Under the pieces are notes generated by a model. The model did not search any database, was not told where the DNA came from, and worked only from the letters and a program-made list of their open reading frames with translations. This document shows, piece after piece, positions 46,261 through 58,639 of a stretch of DNA of 64,000 nt. How positions within the stretch are numbered: position 1 is the stretch's first letter; each line of letters begins with the position of its first letter. Location: assembly GCA_030068075.1 (NCBI GenBank), contig CM057832.1, forward strand, positions 81,900,002 to 81,964,001, read 5' to 3'. This stretch comes from Paguma larvata (taxonomy: Eukaryota; Chordata; Mammalia; Carnivora; Viverridae). Both the position numbers and the translations under genes were made by a program.

Positions 46261-47585
46261 CTACTATTTCTATGTAAATACTTTGGGTTAAAGTGCACAT
46301 ACCATACAATTTGCCCATTCAAAGTGTATATAGTTCAGTGGCTTTTAGTATATTCATAGAGTTGGGCATCTATCACCATAATTATAGAACATTTTTTTAT
46401 TAATCCATAAAAAGACCCTGTTCCCATTAACCATCACTTCCCAAATTCCTTATGTATACCCCTAGCCCCAGGCAACAAATGATCTATTGTTTCTATAGAT
46501 TTTCCTATTCTGGACATTTCATATAAATGAAAATCATACAATATGTGGTCCTTTGTGATTGGCTTTTTCATTTAGCGTGTTTTCAATTTTCAGACAGGTT
46601 GTAAGATGCATTGGTATTTAATTTTTTCCTTGCCTAATATTTCACTGTGTGAATTTGTTTCCTTTTTAATTATCTGGTCATCAGTTGATGGGCATTTGGG
46701 TTTTCTCTACTTTTTTTTTTTTTTTTGGCTTTTGTGAATAATGCTGCTCTGAACATTCATGACAAGTTCTTGTGAGGGCATGCATTTTCTTTCTCTTGGG
46801 TGTATACCTAGGAGTGGAACTGTTGGATCATATGGTCACTCACTCAATGTTTTACCATTTGAAGAACTGCCAGGCCATTTCCCACAGCAGATCCACCATT
46901 TTGCAGTCTCACCAGCAGTGTATGAGTATTCCATTTTCCTCACATCCTTGCTAACACTTTATATTATCTTTCACTTTTACTATAGCAATCTTACTGTGTT
47001 CGAAGCCATGTACCTTGTGTTTTATTTTTTAATTATTTTTCTAATGTTTATTTTTGAGAGAGAACATGAGTGGGGAAGGGGCACAGAGAGAGGGAGACAA
47101 AGAATCCGAAGCAGGCTCCAGACTTGGAGCTGTCAGCACAGAGCCCAACGCGGTGCTTGAACTCATGCCCTTGAGATCATGACCCAAGCCAAAGTTGGAC
47201 ACTTAACCAACTGAGCCACTCAGGTTCTCCTAACTTGTGGTTTTAATATGCATTTCCTTGGTGGTTCATCTTTTTTCTGGTGCTTACTGGCCATTTTTAT
47301 AACTTCTTTGGAAAAATGTCTATTTAGATACATAGCCAATTTTAAAATTGGGTTGTATGTCTTTTTATTACTGAGTTATAATATTTCTGTATATATTCTA
47401 GATACAATAACAAGAAAAATGGCTTGCAAAACTTTTTTCCCCCATTTTGTGTTCTGTCTTTTCACTTTCTTGATAGTGTACTTTGAGGCACAAAGTTTTG
47501 CTATTGTCCAGTGTATCAAAATTTGGTTGAATTGTTGCTAGTTTTGCTTTTTGTTTCATATCTGAGAAACTATTGCCTAATCCAA
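46261..47585 (-). mobile_element. A second old LINE-1 3' part, antisense
   Basis: A new 3' UTR begins at 'ggttaaagtgcacataccat' and 'tatatagttcagtggctttt'. It is followed again by the ORF2 C-terminal region ('cagttgatgggcatttgggt', 'gaataatgctgctctgaaca', 'tgttggatcatatggtcact'), so this is an insertion independent of 44400-46135. It contains a SINE at 47025-47230 and resumes at 'taacttgtggttttaatatg'. Confidence 0.8.
47025..47230 (-). mobile_element. Felid-type SINE nested in old LINE-1
   Basis: Antisense copy: 'aatgtttatttttgagagag', 'gaagcaggctccagacttgg', 'cttgagatcatgacccaagc', and the reversed head, 'aactgagccactcaggttct'. The flanks 'taccttgtgtttta' (47011-47024) and 'taacttgtggtttta' (47231-47245) look like a slightly diverged duplication. 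Confidence 0.92.
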
Positions 47586-47639
47586 GGTCATGCAGAAGAA
47601 AGTTGTACTCACACTTGCTTATTTCATCCCCTACCACAA

Positions 47640-48760
47640 GCTACCATAACTACATTATGGTACTAGCATAGGAAGAGACATATAGATCAGTGGAATAGAG
47701 TTCAGCGTTAAGAAATAAATCCATAGACTTATGATCAAGTGATTTTTGACAAGGATTTCATGATCATTCAACGGAGGAAAGGATAATCTTTTCAAAAAAT
47801 GGTACTGGGACAATTGGATGTGTACACACAAAATAAATAAGTCAGATCATTACCTCACGCCATGTAAAAAAAATTAAAACAATTTTTAAAAAAAAATCTA
47901 AATGTAAGGGCTAAAACTATAAATATATTAGAAGAAAGCATAGGAGTAAATCTTTAAGTCTTTGGATTTGGCATTGGATTCTCAGATATGACAACAAAAG
48001 TACAAGCAAAAACAACAAAATATAGATCTACTGAACTTAATTATAAGTAAGAATTTTTTGCGTCAAAAGACAGTGTCAAGAAAGTACAATGAATTAAAGA
48101 ATGGGAGAACATATCTGAAAATTATATGTATGATAAGCATCTAGTGTTCTCACGCATTGCTAGTGGTAACGTAAAATAGTAAGCCGCTGTGGAAAACAGC
48201 ACCTCAAAAAGTTTCTCCAAAAACTAAGCACAGAATTACCCCATGGCCTACCAGTTCCACTCCTACTTATGTATCCCCAAAACCAAAACCAACCAACCAA
48301 GCAGATACCTGTACACGAATGATTATGGCAGTGACATTCACAGTTGCCAAAAGATAGGAACAACCTAAATGTTCCTCATGTGAAGCCTGAAATAAGAATG
48401 CAATAGAGTATTGTTCAGGTATTAGGAACAAGGTTTTGATTCATGCTACAATCTGGATGAACATTGAAAACATTATGCTAAGTGGAGATGCCAGACACCA
48501 GAGGTTACATATTGTGTCATTCCTTTTACACGACATATCCAGAATAGGTAGGTCCATAGATTCTGAAAGCAGATTAGTGGTTGTAGGGACCTGTGGAGGA
48601 GAGATGGAATAACACCTTGATGGGAATGGGATCTCCCTCTGGAGTGATGAAAATGTCTTGGAATTAAATGGAGGTAGTGGTTTTGCAACGTTATACATGC
48701 AGTAAATGTCACTGAACTGCACACTTTAAAATAACTAATTTTCTGGAGAAAAATAAATAT
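47640..48760 (+). mobile_element. Old LINE-1 3' part, sense
   Basis: Sense ORF2 C-terminal remnants ('agatcagtggaatagagttc', 'ttgacaaggatttcatgatc', 'ggtactgggacaattggatg', 'agccgctgtggaaaacagca') are followed by a 3' UTR ('ttccttttacacgacatatc', 'gaactgcacactttaaaata'). It lies tail-outward against the antisense copy at 46261-47585. Frames are broken. Confidence 0.8.
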
Positions 48761-48815
48761 TAAATATCCTGGAAAAGGCTAAACCAAATGAGATACTAAG
48801 AAAGTAGGCACAAAG

Positions 48816-49052
48816 CGTGCCTGGGTGGCTCATTCGATTAAGCATCTGACTTCAGGTCAGGTCATGATCTCACAATTTGTGGATTCAAGCCCCATGTTGA
48901 TCTCTGTGCTGACAGCTCAGAGCCTGGAGCCTGCTTGAGATTCTGTGTCTCCCTCTCTCTCTGCCTCTCCCCTGCTTGCATTCTGTCTCTGTCTCTGTCT
49001 TTCTCTCTCTCTCTCAAAAATAAATAAACACAAAAAAATTTAAAAAAAAACA
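48816..49052 (+). mobile_element. Felid-type SINE
   Basis: Sense copy: 'gtgcctgggtggctcattcg', 'tgtggattcaagccccatgt', 'agagcctggagcctgcttga', an expanded CT block, and an 'aaataaataaacac' tail. The short flanking words 'aggcaca' on both sides may be the duplication. Confidence 0.95.
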
Positions 49053-50260
49053 GGCACATGGCAGGCAAACTGTTCATGTGGTAACTCTAACTTCTGCATG
49101 TTAGGGCATAAGTTAATGAGGTTTTCAAGTGAAGTTGGGATATATCAGCGACATACTTTCTATGTTTCTCAGTGTACTCTGTTAATTTGAACTTAAATCC
49201 AGCCTACAAGGGCAGTGTTTTCCTTCTAGTCTCTCTCCCACTCAGCAATTTGCCATGGGTTACCTGTAATTTCCTTATCTAGCAGAAATTCCTGAGGATG
49301 CATCTGAATGTACCAGTCTCATTTTCAATAATTTCAGACGCCAGCTGACATACTGGGATTTCCAAGAGACAACTGCCTCTTTTACCAAAGTTAGTATATG
49401 GCTCACTCTTAGATTTTTGATCTTTCTGTTCCCAGTCAGCTCACTGTAAATCAAGATTATACATTCTGGTGCTGTTACTGGGAAAGAGGGGAGTAAAGAG
49501 TGGACAGGTTTCACAGGAAGATTGGGATTTGTAGCAAAATACAATGTACTGCCTAAAGGAAATTCAAATTCAAGCTGTAAAACCCTGTATCAGCTAAACA
49601 AAATCTATCTACACGTCAGAAATCAGCCCATAGTCTGCGAATTTACAACTTTGTAAGTAAAGGAAGTGTCCTCTGGAAAACTCTATTCTGTGTTCTTACT
49701 CAAAGCGTCTGATGAAGATTAAGCAGAGTAGAAAGATTATTCTTTGTTAAATTAAAAAAAAACTGCGGCAAAAGTTTTAAGAAGTGAAAATTGTTTTAAT
49801 TCACTTATTCTCTTTATTTTATGTCATCACAGAACCTTAGAAAGGGATGGAAACTTTGAGTTTCATTTTTCACTTGAGTGCAAGCATCTCCCTCTTGCAG
49901 AGGGCCCCCTTGTCTCCATGTAACACTTTGTTAATTAGGACTTCATAATATATAAAAGCAGTCCTTTCTTTGCTGGCCTGCATGAATTCTTTAAAAGTGA
50001 GTTTCTGGGGGGTAGGAAGACAGCTCTCCATCCTGTCTTGGTTCAATTTTTTTTTTCAGGCCAACCTGTTCCAGCATATCTAGTCTTTTTCATTTTGGAT
50101 ACAGTTTACAACTCCATACCTGATAGCCCTTCAAAGGCACTCACCTTTATCATTAACCATTCGTCTTTTGGTGCATTTAGAACCAATCTTTGCGGTCCAA
50201 AGAACTTAAGAGCAAAGCACAGTGAGACTGTTGCTTCCTGTGTTCTCAAGTGTTACACAG
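49053..50260. other. Unassigned sequence
   Basis: No gene or repeat recognised in 1.2 kb. Confidence 0.4.
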
Positions 50261-50274
50261 CCCCATCAGGTTTT

Positions 50275-50495
50275 TGTTTTACATTTATTTATTTATTTGG
50301 AGAGGAGCGAGAAAGCGTGTGCCTGTGTACAAGCAGGGAGGGAGAGGCAAAGAGCAGAAAGACAGGGAGAGAGAGGGAATCCCAAGCAGGCTCTGCACTG
50401 TCGGCACAGAGCCTGATGGGGATCTTGAACTCATGAAGTGTGAGATCATGACCTGAGCTGAAATCAAGAGTTGGACATTTAACAGGTGCCCCGTC
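50275..50495 (-). mobile_element. Felid-type SINE with TSD
   Basis: Antisense copy: 'acatttatttatttatttgg', 'ggaatcccaagcaggctctg', 'gtgtgagatcatgacctgag', and a shortened reversed head, 'gacatttaacaggtgccccg'; the word for the A-box region is deleted. It is flanked by 'ccccatcaggtttt' at 50261-50274 and 'ccccatcagatttt' at 50496-50509, one mismatch. Confidence 0.92.
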
Positions 50496-50504
50496 CCCCA
50501 TCAG

Positions 50505-50615
50505 ATTTTAAGCTACATTCAGGCAAGGACTGTGTCTGTCTTAGTCATACTTTCCTCAGCACCTTGCACAGCACCTGGAATTATAGATTTCCAATACATA
50601 ACTGTCTGATTATTA
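50505..50615 (+). mobile_element. LINE-2 3' end, sense
   Basis: The words 'aagctacattcaggcaagga', 'ctgtgtctgtcttagtcata', 'tcagcaccttgcacagcacc' and 'ccaatacataactgtctgat' match the L2 terminus. The SINE at 50275-50495 may have inserted at its edge. Confidence 0.65.
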
Positions 50616-52374
50616 AATAGATAACTTATGTCATTGTACCTTCATTGGCAGGTACTTATGAGGGCTGGGAACCAAATATTATTAGTAACATCTGATACTG
50701 TTGAGATTTCCAGCATTGTTTTCTTATTTTCCTTTCTCTACCCCTTCTCTTTTTCTCCTTCTCTTTCTCCTCTTCCTTTCTTTGAATTCCTCCTACTCTT
50801 TAGAAATCATGAAAGATGGAAAAATTAAAAATTAATGAATTCAGGAAACGTGAATTTTAAATGCCATCCATTCAGTTATCAGGAAAATATTGTCCAATGG
50901 CATTCACTGTATTTTTCACCCACAGTAAATTCCAACATGTGGGAAAACTACAATGAGAATAGGTAAATTTTACCTCTTAATTCCTAGATCATTACAGAGC
51001 TCTTCTTTTTAGTGAGCGTGTGCATGCTTGTGCACATGTTGAGGGGTGTGTGGTGTGTCTACACATTGAATGTGTGAATTGATGGGAAGCTGAGTGAGGC
51101 TCGTGCCTGGAAGCCAGGCTAGTCAGGCTAGTGGCTGGCTTCCGAACACTGGTTTGTGGGCCCAGCACTAACAGAGATCCGTACACCTGGAGATTTGGGG
51201 GCCCTATCTTACAGCTCCAGAACCTAAAACTTCATAAGTTCAGGAATTTGTACTAACTCTGGTAATGTGTCTCTATGGGCTAGAAAGAAGATTTGGTTTT
51301 GTGTTCTTTTGTCCAGGACTTTAACTAGGGAAAATCCACCCTGGGGCCCATATTTTGATACGGGAAGAGGTGCTAAAAGTGAAGTAATTTTGCAAGTGAA
51401 AGAATTGGGAGAAAGTATGTTTGCCAGTGAATGATGCCTGTCAACAAAGGACACAGAGGAACAAGGCAGGAGTACTCCAAGGTCTAAGGCCATTTAACTG
51501 GGGGCAGATGGCCTTGCTTATCTAAATGACTGGCACCTGGGAGCATCACAGGACCCTCTCACAGTAAAACAATCTCATTACTATGGATGACACATAGACG
51601 GTAAAAATCTGAGCAGTTAAAAAAATACATTCAGGTGCCTCTTTTAAAAATAGGGTCATTAAATGGAGTGATGAATTTATTAGCTTGGAAAGATGTCCAG
51701 AACATACTAAGTGGGAAGAGCCTGAACACATTCTGCAGCTTTAAAGGGAAGAAGTTGTTGCTATGATACCCGTATTAGCTATTGTCCTTTCACGGAGAGA
51801 AAGGGGCTTTGGAAGGCAGCAGGAGTGATTTTCTGGGATGTCTGCAGTGTTTCCCTTATTGACCCCATTGGTGGGTACATCCATGTTTGCTTTATGATAA
51901 TCCATCAAGATGTACATTAGCACCGTGTGTGCACTTTCCTGATTTTGTGTTATCTTTCTTAAAAAATATTTGCTTTAAAAGCATTTCTATGAGAAAATGG
52001 CCAAATTTTAAAGTTTTCATACCAACTGCCTAATGTTTTAGTTGTCTGGAAAGTTTATTTAGGACGAATACCTCAACCTGGATTCTTATTAATTCCTAGG
52101 ATAGAAACTTTGAGTGTTTACTTTTTCTCCTGATTCATAGAATTTGCTTTGAGGTTAAACACTTGCTGTTAACCTCTTGAGAATAATTTGTTTGTTTAAT
52201 GAATCAGGCTGTTCTCTAGACCTGAAGCAGGATTCCTCAGCTTAAAACAAGTACATGGGTTTTTGGTCTATTTTGTTTTTAATTAAAAATTCTTTTTTTC
52301 CCACTGAATTATTTTATGTTTCTTTCTAATTCTAAAAGCTGATATTTTGTAGGTCCACAGCACTGTGTGGTTTA
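50616..52374. other. Unassigned sequence
   Basis: No gene or repeat is recognised in 1.8 kb. The minus-strand open frames here resemble no known protein. Confidence 0.4.
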
Positions 52375-52600
52375 CAAGCAGATTATCTGCACTGTTTTAT
52401 TTGGTTTGGTATTTAGAGTATTTCTCTAAGACCATGGGGAGGTCATCAGTAATCTCCGTAAATCCAGGATTTATCTGTGAAGTGAGCAGAATTAACTTAG
52501 CTTTTGTCATGTAGATAGTGATTGTTGGAATGAGGAATCAAACCTGGGTCTTGTCAATATTAAATATAATGCTCTATCTGTTACATGAATGTTTCTTTTA
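52375..52600 (+). mobile_element. MIR
   Basis: Sense words 'gattatctgcactgttttat', 'taatctccgtaaatccagga' and 'aatgaggaatcaaacctggg', then 'aatgctctatctgtta', follow the MIR order. It is diverged. Confidence 0.55.
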
Positions 52601-52769
52601 AAAAAATTAATTTGCTCTCCACTTATGAAACTCATAATCTTATTCTTTGGATTAGCAGTCCTTGATGGAATGAAAATTTCCCCCGGTCTGGACTAGAGGG
52701 CATAGTTGTCATTATTTAGTTCCGTTTTGTAGAGAAATTAATAGTTGCTTAAATGAAAAAAAAATCTAA

Positions 52770-53390
52770 ATTTTTCATTCAATTATAATATACATACAGA
52801 TAAATGTATATTGGCATGTTGCTCAGTGGGTTTTCACAAGCTGAACACCATCTTGTGGCAATGAGTACCCAGATCAAGAAACACAATATTTATCAGCACC
52901 CTAGAAGTTTCCTTTATGTTCATTTCCAATCAATATCTTTACTCCAAGACCAACCACTATCATGACTTTTAGCACCATAGTTAAATTTACCTGTTTTTAT
53001 ACTTTATACAAATGGAACTATACAGGCTATACTCTTTTGTGTCTGGCCTCAGTAGCTCAGTGTTACATATATGAGATTCATCCTCATTGCCATTCGTACT
53101 TGTTAAACACTCATTCTCTTTTCTGTCTAGTATTCCCTTGTATGAATATATCACAATTTGTCAATCAGTTGTTGATGAGCAATTGGTTAGTTTTTCATTT
53201 TGCATTTCGTACTACTAGAATACTACGATCATTCTATCCAAGTCTTCCGGTGAACAGGTGTAAACATTCCTTTTGGCTGTATATCTAGAACTACGGGTGG
53301 AACTACTCAGTCCTATTGTATGAATGTGTTCAGATTTAAAAGATATGGTGAAAATTTTTTCAGAATGGTTTGCACAGCCACCTGCCTCTC
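52770..53390 (-). mobile_element. Old LINE-1 3' part, antisense
   Basis: Antisense 3' UTR ('gtgggttttcacaagctgaa', 'gagtacccagatcaagaaac') is followed by the ORF2 3' region ('gagattcatcctcattgcca', 'gttgttgatgagcaattggt', 'gtgtaaacattccttttggc'). It is degraded. It is the same general type as 26270-27200. Confidence 0.7.
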
Positions 53391-54189
53391 TCATCCAGGT
53401 TGGGAGAAGGAAGGAAGGATGACAGTAGTCTGTGTTGAGACGATTAAATTCTGTCATTGGGGACTTGAACCTAGACACTTTGAGAGTTTGCTAGTGGGTT
53501 GCAGGGATTCTAGAAGCACATACAGAGAGATAGCTGACCAGATTAATGACAGAATGCCAGCTTCCAAAGTCAAGGTGCCAGGGCTACCCAGACTTCAGGA
53601 GTTTTCTCAAAGTCCCTCTCCTGACAATTACAGCAATGCTTCATCTCCTGTCTTGGCATTTTGGAAGTCTGTATCTCCACAACAAAACCCAGCAATTCAA
53701 TTTTTCAGGATACCCTGGATTTTTATGCTTTCAACTACTATATCCTTAGCGTCAAAACAGTTAAAAATGACCTATTGGGTTTTGGGCTTCCAGAAATTGA
53801 CAACATATCCACAGATCACATTTTAGTACTGGGAAAATTTTAAAGTAATTAGTTAATGTTACTTAAATTTGATAAGTGCTGTATAACCGAAGTAAGTATA
53901 GAGAACACTACAAACCAAGGAAGAGAGTGGTCAAGCCTATCAGGGATGGGTTTCCTGGGAAGTTAATGATACTTAAGAGTCAGGGTCTTCCTTACACAGA
54001 AGACTTCCTAAGCTCTAGAGGGACCCTAGTCGTCATGTTTCTGCAAATTCTGCAAAAGTGAGATATTTTAACTGTAATTAGTGAATGTCTATTTTGTATT
54101 GTTTTATTAAGGAATCTTCTTCCCATGATGATTCATCCTTTGGGTTCAGCGTTACCTGGATCTGCCCCATTCTGGGTGAGTTTAGTAAA
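53391..54189. other. Unassigned sequence
   Basis: A 168-codon plus-strand frame (53320-53826) overlaps the LINE-1 end and this stretch. It has no recognisable domain, and part of it is antisense LINE-1. I treat it as chance. Confidence 0.4.
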
Positions 54190-54450
54190 GGCTTTAGAGA
54201 GGAGGAGACCTTGAATTGAGTCTGAAGCACAAAGAGGATTTTCTCAGGTGGACAAGGACAGATGGCTCAAGCCAGGCACCAAGAACAGTGTGTGTCATGG
54301 CGTGGCTCTGTGAAACAAAAGTGTTTGAAAACAGAACGTAGTTTCAGGCTAAACCTGAGCAGGCAGTGGCAGGTTGTGAGTAACACTGTAATTGATGAAT
54401 TTGGAATCTGAAGAGGTAGGTAAGGGCCAGTCATGGAGACGCACATGGGC
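54190..54450 (-). mobile_element. LINE-2 fragment, antisense
   Basis: The words 'gaccttgaattgagtctgaa', 'gatggctcaagccaggcacc' and 'gggccagtcatgga' suggest antisense L2. The match is weak in places. Confidence 0.4.
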
Positions 54451-56099
54451 CATGATGAAGATATTATATTTATCATGTGGATGATGGGAGTTGGGGCAGA
54501 GAGAGGGCATGAAGGGGTCCTAGAAGGCTTTAGAACAGAGCCTCCCCCAAGGAAAAACACTGCTGGTTCTAGAAATGCTAACCAAAATCAAGAGTTTTTG
54601 CAGAAGCTGTGTCTTTAACTTTGAGAAAGAGAAGACATGGCAAAAGAGAGAAGAAAGCAACTCTCTATTTGGGGAGAAATATAAAACAATGAGTGAGGAT
54701 AAAACATAAATGGAATAGTGTACAAATGCACAGTTGAAATCAGTGAAAGCAATTTCCAGGATATCAAGGTGGAACACTAGAAGGACGGTAGGGAATAAGG
54801 CAGCAAATATTTGTACCAGCTGCTGTTTAAGGCATCCATTCCCACATGTGTCTCAATTGAGGAGAAGACAAGACACAGTACAGTAGAAACAGCAAGTAAT
54901 TGGAATTTCCCCCAGAATCTTCCACACGTGCTTCTGCAAATGTACACATATTAAGTGCTGCTTAGAGTAGGTCAGGGGCATGAGGCCCAACATGGCAGGA
55001 AAGGCCCCTTTCCAAATGCCCATATCTTATGAGCTATGACTCCCCAGCCACTGATATCACACTCTTCCAAGAAGTGCAACATAACCCTTAGCCAGTCAGC
55101 TCTGGTATTTCAGACTTGGCCATGCACTTTTATAACCCAAGTGTCTTGGCGGCTGTTGCCCCATCACCTCTGCTCCATAATTCTTCTCTGGGCATGGAAA
55201 ACTTTAAAATTGCATTTGGGGCTAAGACTTCAGCAGCAGTAAGTTAAATCCTGGAAATAAGCGTGCAATATTGTACGTGTATTTCCATAAAGCTGTTGTG
55301 TCAAACAGACATCAGTTAAGTGGCTGCCCCACATGTGGCCACTAGTACATTTCACACATCCAGAGGAGCTGCTTCTTCCTGTGTTTGTCAAAGCCATGTT
55401 CATCACATGTCTGTGAACAGACATGGAGCCATGACAGAGGCTCATGACTTAAATCCCCCACATCAAGAAGCGTTCTCACTCTCAGTGCTCTTTGTTCAGC
55501 ATGTGGAAGCACACATTCAACACACTGCTAGTGAAACTTCTTCCAAATGGGCAACAGTCACTTTCTGTTTCCTGTATCTGATATCCTTCAACACCAGCAA
55601 GTCTGGGCAAAGGGAACCCAACAAATAGGGAGGAGTTAGGGAATTACTGTCTTTGCTTCCACTCCCACTTTTATAGGTCTTACAACATCAACCTTATGTA
55701 TTTACTCCGTGTATGTTAGCAACAATGAAAGAGATTGAATTCGTAATAAGATGTGATTCAGCTCAAGTTTATATTGGCTTTCTTTATGAATCAAACATTG
55801 CACAGGCTTCTTGTAAGGCTGTTGTAAAGCCACTCATTAAACCTCAGATATCCTGTTACACTTTTCAGGGCAGGCAGGCCAGCTAACTGGCCTGTAAGAA
55901 TGTAGACTAATTTTTCTCACCTGTCTTGGATCCTTCAGTTCAATGCCCGTAATGGCTTCCCAAGCCCTTGTTCTGACAAGCTTCCACTGGGACAAGACAA
56001 CCAGGGATGAAGCCAAGCTATTAAATATGATAAAACTTTTATGCATTGTCGCTCAAGACAAAACCAGGAGGTCAGATAAGGGGAGAGTGGAGTGAAAGG
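54451..56099. other. Unassigned sequence
   Basis: No gene or repeat recognised in 1.6 kb. Confidence 0.4.
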
Positions 56100-56215
56100 G
56101 ACATAAGTTAACATCTCATCATCCCAATTATTTAATGGATAAGAAAACTGAAGACCAGAGAAGTCAGGCAGTGTGCCTGGAGTTGTACAATTATTTGTAA
56201 AAAACTCAAGATTTC
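56100..56215 (+). mobile_element. MIR core fragment
   Basis: The words 'tcccaattatttaatggata', 'agaaaactgaagaccagaga' and 'cagtgtgcctggagttgtac' follow the MIR centre in sense. Confidence 0.6.
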
Positions 56216-56630
56216 TCAAGATATCTCATTCCTTAATATATCCACTGTTACTCAATTACACAGGTGAATTTCAGCCTTGAAATTTGTTGTCCTCAGTTTC
56301 ATCGAAGTCCTTCTATCCTCTTCACAACTGTCCTTCCTTCCTTCAGGTGCTAAATGCTCTCCTATCTACTCTCTGTCCTTTGTTCTTTTAAAACCTACTT
56401 CTCAAGAAAGATTGCTTTGGGAGGAGTTCAGGTCCCATCCTTCCCAGGCATATTTACATGGAGAGACTTATTCTAATGCAAGATTTTGAACAGGGCACTC
56501 CTTGCAAAGCCTCAACATCACACTCTTGGAGAGTCACTTCCTAGACCTGTGTGTAAAACCAACCACATTATTATACCATGTAGAGCTTTACAGCCACGAA
56601 GACAGAATATTTGTGCAGGCAAAATTTTTA
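56216..56630. other. Unassigned sequence
   Basis: No gene or repeat recognised. Confidence 0.4.
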
Positions 56631-56643
56631 AAAAGGTTTACTT

Positions 56644-56685
<42 letters not shown>

Positions 56686-56850
56686 ATGAGCAGGGGAGGG
56701 GCAGAGAGAGAGAGAGATACAGAATCTGAAGCAGGCTCCAGGCTCTGAGCTGCCAGCACAGAGCCTGACGTGGGGCTCGAACTCACAAACTGTGAGATCA
56801 TGACCTGAGCCAAAGTCAGACACTCAACTGACTGAGCTACCCAGGCACCC
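56631..56850 (-). mobile_element. Felid-type SINE with (GA)n expansion
   Basis: Antisense copy: 'aaaggtttacttatttgaga', then a pure GA run at about 56649-56680, 'tgaagcaggctccaggctct', 'gtggggctcgaactcacaaa', and the reversed head, 'actgagctacccaggcaccc'. The GA run is the SINE's own CT block grown into a microsatellite. Confidence 0.96.
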
Positions 56851-57611
56851 CAGATTTTTTTTCAAAGGAGGACAATATGGAACAAATGTATTTCTGGGAG
56901 ACACTCTAAAACTCTCCAGCAAGAAGGAGGCTCCTCTGTTCCAAAATGTTGCCTAGTATTCTGTAAGTGAATTCTGAGATCATCAAACTCTGAAAAGTAT
57001 GTACTTCACAATGTTTCTTGGGATGTTTTGCATTGTAGACACCACCTCACTAATTTGGAGGAAAAAACAAGCAGCCACTCGCACTTTATGGAGCATATTG
57101 TTGCTGAGCAAACCGTTCATTTGGTTTATTCCACAACTACTTTAGTTTTAACTCTGAATTAGGGTTCAGTACTAAATGGAAAACTTCAAGTGCCGGGTTG
57201 AATCAGTCAGAAATGGAATCCCTGCTCAGGCACATGAAACCACAGGTTCTGAGTATTGGCAGAGGCAATATGTACAAGTTACCCAATTCTTAGGGACTGT
57301 GTATTCAGGGAATTTTAAAGCTACTGTCTGGGATTAGCTGTGTCTAAATAGTAAGAAACCCTAGGCCTGGATGAAATCATTTGGAAAAACATACATTTTA
57401 TGATTTGAACTAAATGTGAAGACAAGGGATCATCCAAGATATCATTCCTGAAACTAGTTTTAGGAATGCTGAATTTATATAGAAATAAGTTAAAGACATG
57501 TAGCTTATAATTAGTCTATTATATTCCAACAAAGAGACTGAGAAGGCTTATGGAGTGTTTTATGCTAAGAAAAGTACACCTTTAATGTTAAAAAATAATA
57601 AAGGTTAAAGT
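56851..57611. other. Unassigned sequence
   Basis: No gene or repeat recognised. Confidence 0.4.
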
Positions 57612-57771
57612 AGTTTCTAATTTATTTTTATTTATTTATTTATTTATTTGAGGGAGAACATGAGCAGAGGAGGGGCAGAGGGAGAGGGAGAGAAAGAATC
57701 TTAAGCACTCTCCACACCCAGCTGAAATCAAGAGTCAGATGCTCAACCAGCTGAGCCACCCAGGAACCCAT
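57612..57771 (-). mobile_element. Felid-type SINE with internal deletion
   Basis: Antisense copy about 160 bp long. An ATTT-expanded tail ('tttatttatttatttatttg') and GA block are present, then 'taagcactctccacacccag' joins directly to 'ctgaaatcaagagtcagatg' and the reversed head, 'gctgagccacccaggaaccc'. The B-box segment and the 'gagatcatgacc' word are missing. The flanks 'tttctaattta' and 'tttctatttta' may be a diverged duplication. Confidence 0.88.
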
Positions 57772-58262
57772 TTTTTCTATTTTATTGGAGTGCCACACTT
57801 CATCCTACCTCTAATACCCTTGAGTGGATTTTCTGATTTACTTAACTATAGTCAGAGTCAGATGGTAGGTAGCAGGAAGAACACAACTTAAGGAACAAAA
57901 TAGTAGAGGAATAAGAGTAGAAATGGTGACTAGTGTTTTCTGAATTTTCAGAATTAGAATTCAAGGCTACTTCAGGTTCAGTGATCCTTCTACCAAACTC
58001 CCTGCAACCACAAGGCCCAACCTTTCAGTCAGAATGTAAGGTGCTATCAGTCTTGAGTATGGAGTCAGCAGGTCTCCATGAGAAGAGAACAGACACTCTG
58101 CACAATTAGAAATACTTAGGGTTAAATTATGACCCTGTTTGCATACCAATGAGTAAATGATTTTCCTAGGGCAAAAAAAAAAAAAATCCATAACGTAACT
58201 CCTTGTCCTCAGATACTAACATTATGACATGACTCTAATGTATCAGTACAATATACACAGCC
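57772..58262. other. Unassigned sequence
   Basis: No gene or repeat recognised. An A-run lies at 58172-58185. Confidence 0.4.
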
Positions 58263-58277
58263 AACAGCAATAATTAA

Positions 58278-58494
58278 ACAAAAATTTTTAAGTTTATTTA
58301 TTTTGAGAGAGAGAGATAGCATAAGTGAGCATGGGAGAAGGGCAGAGAGAGAGAGAAGGAGAAAGAATCCCAAGCAGGATCTGCTCTGTCAGTGCAGAAC
58401 CTGATATGGGGCTCAAATTCACAAAGCATGAGATCATGATTGAGCCAAAACTCTGTTGGATGCTTAATTGACTGAGTCACTCAGGTGCCCCACT
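58278..58494 (-). mobile_element. Felid-type SINE with TSD
   Basis: Antisense copy: 'aagtttatttattttgagag', 'gaatcccaagcaggatctgc', 'gcatgagatcatgattgagc', and the reversed head, 'actgagtcactcaggtgccc'. It is flanked by 'aacagcaataattaa' (58263-58277) and 'aacaccaattattaa' (58495-58509), two mismatches. Confidence 0.93.
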
Positions 58495-58639
58495 AACACC
58501 AATTATTAAGGAATTTTACATGCAACAAGTTAAAATTCAATGTGCCTCTTTTAAGATACCCCGTTTTAACAGAACATTCACCATTACTCACCACTTCCCT
58601 CCCTTCTCCCAAATGTTAAATAGAGCACAGTGTTGAGCA

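Noticed and set aside
53320..53826. 168-codon plus-strand open frame
   Set aside because: Its first part lies over antisense old LINE-1, and the rest resembles no protein I know.
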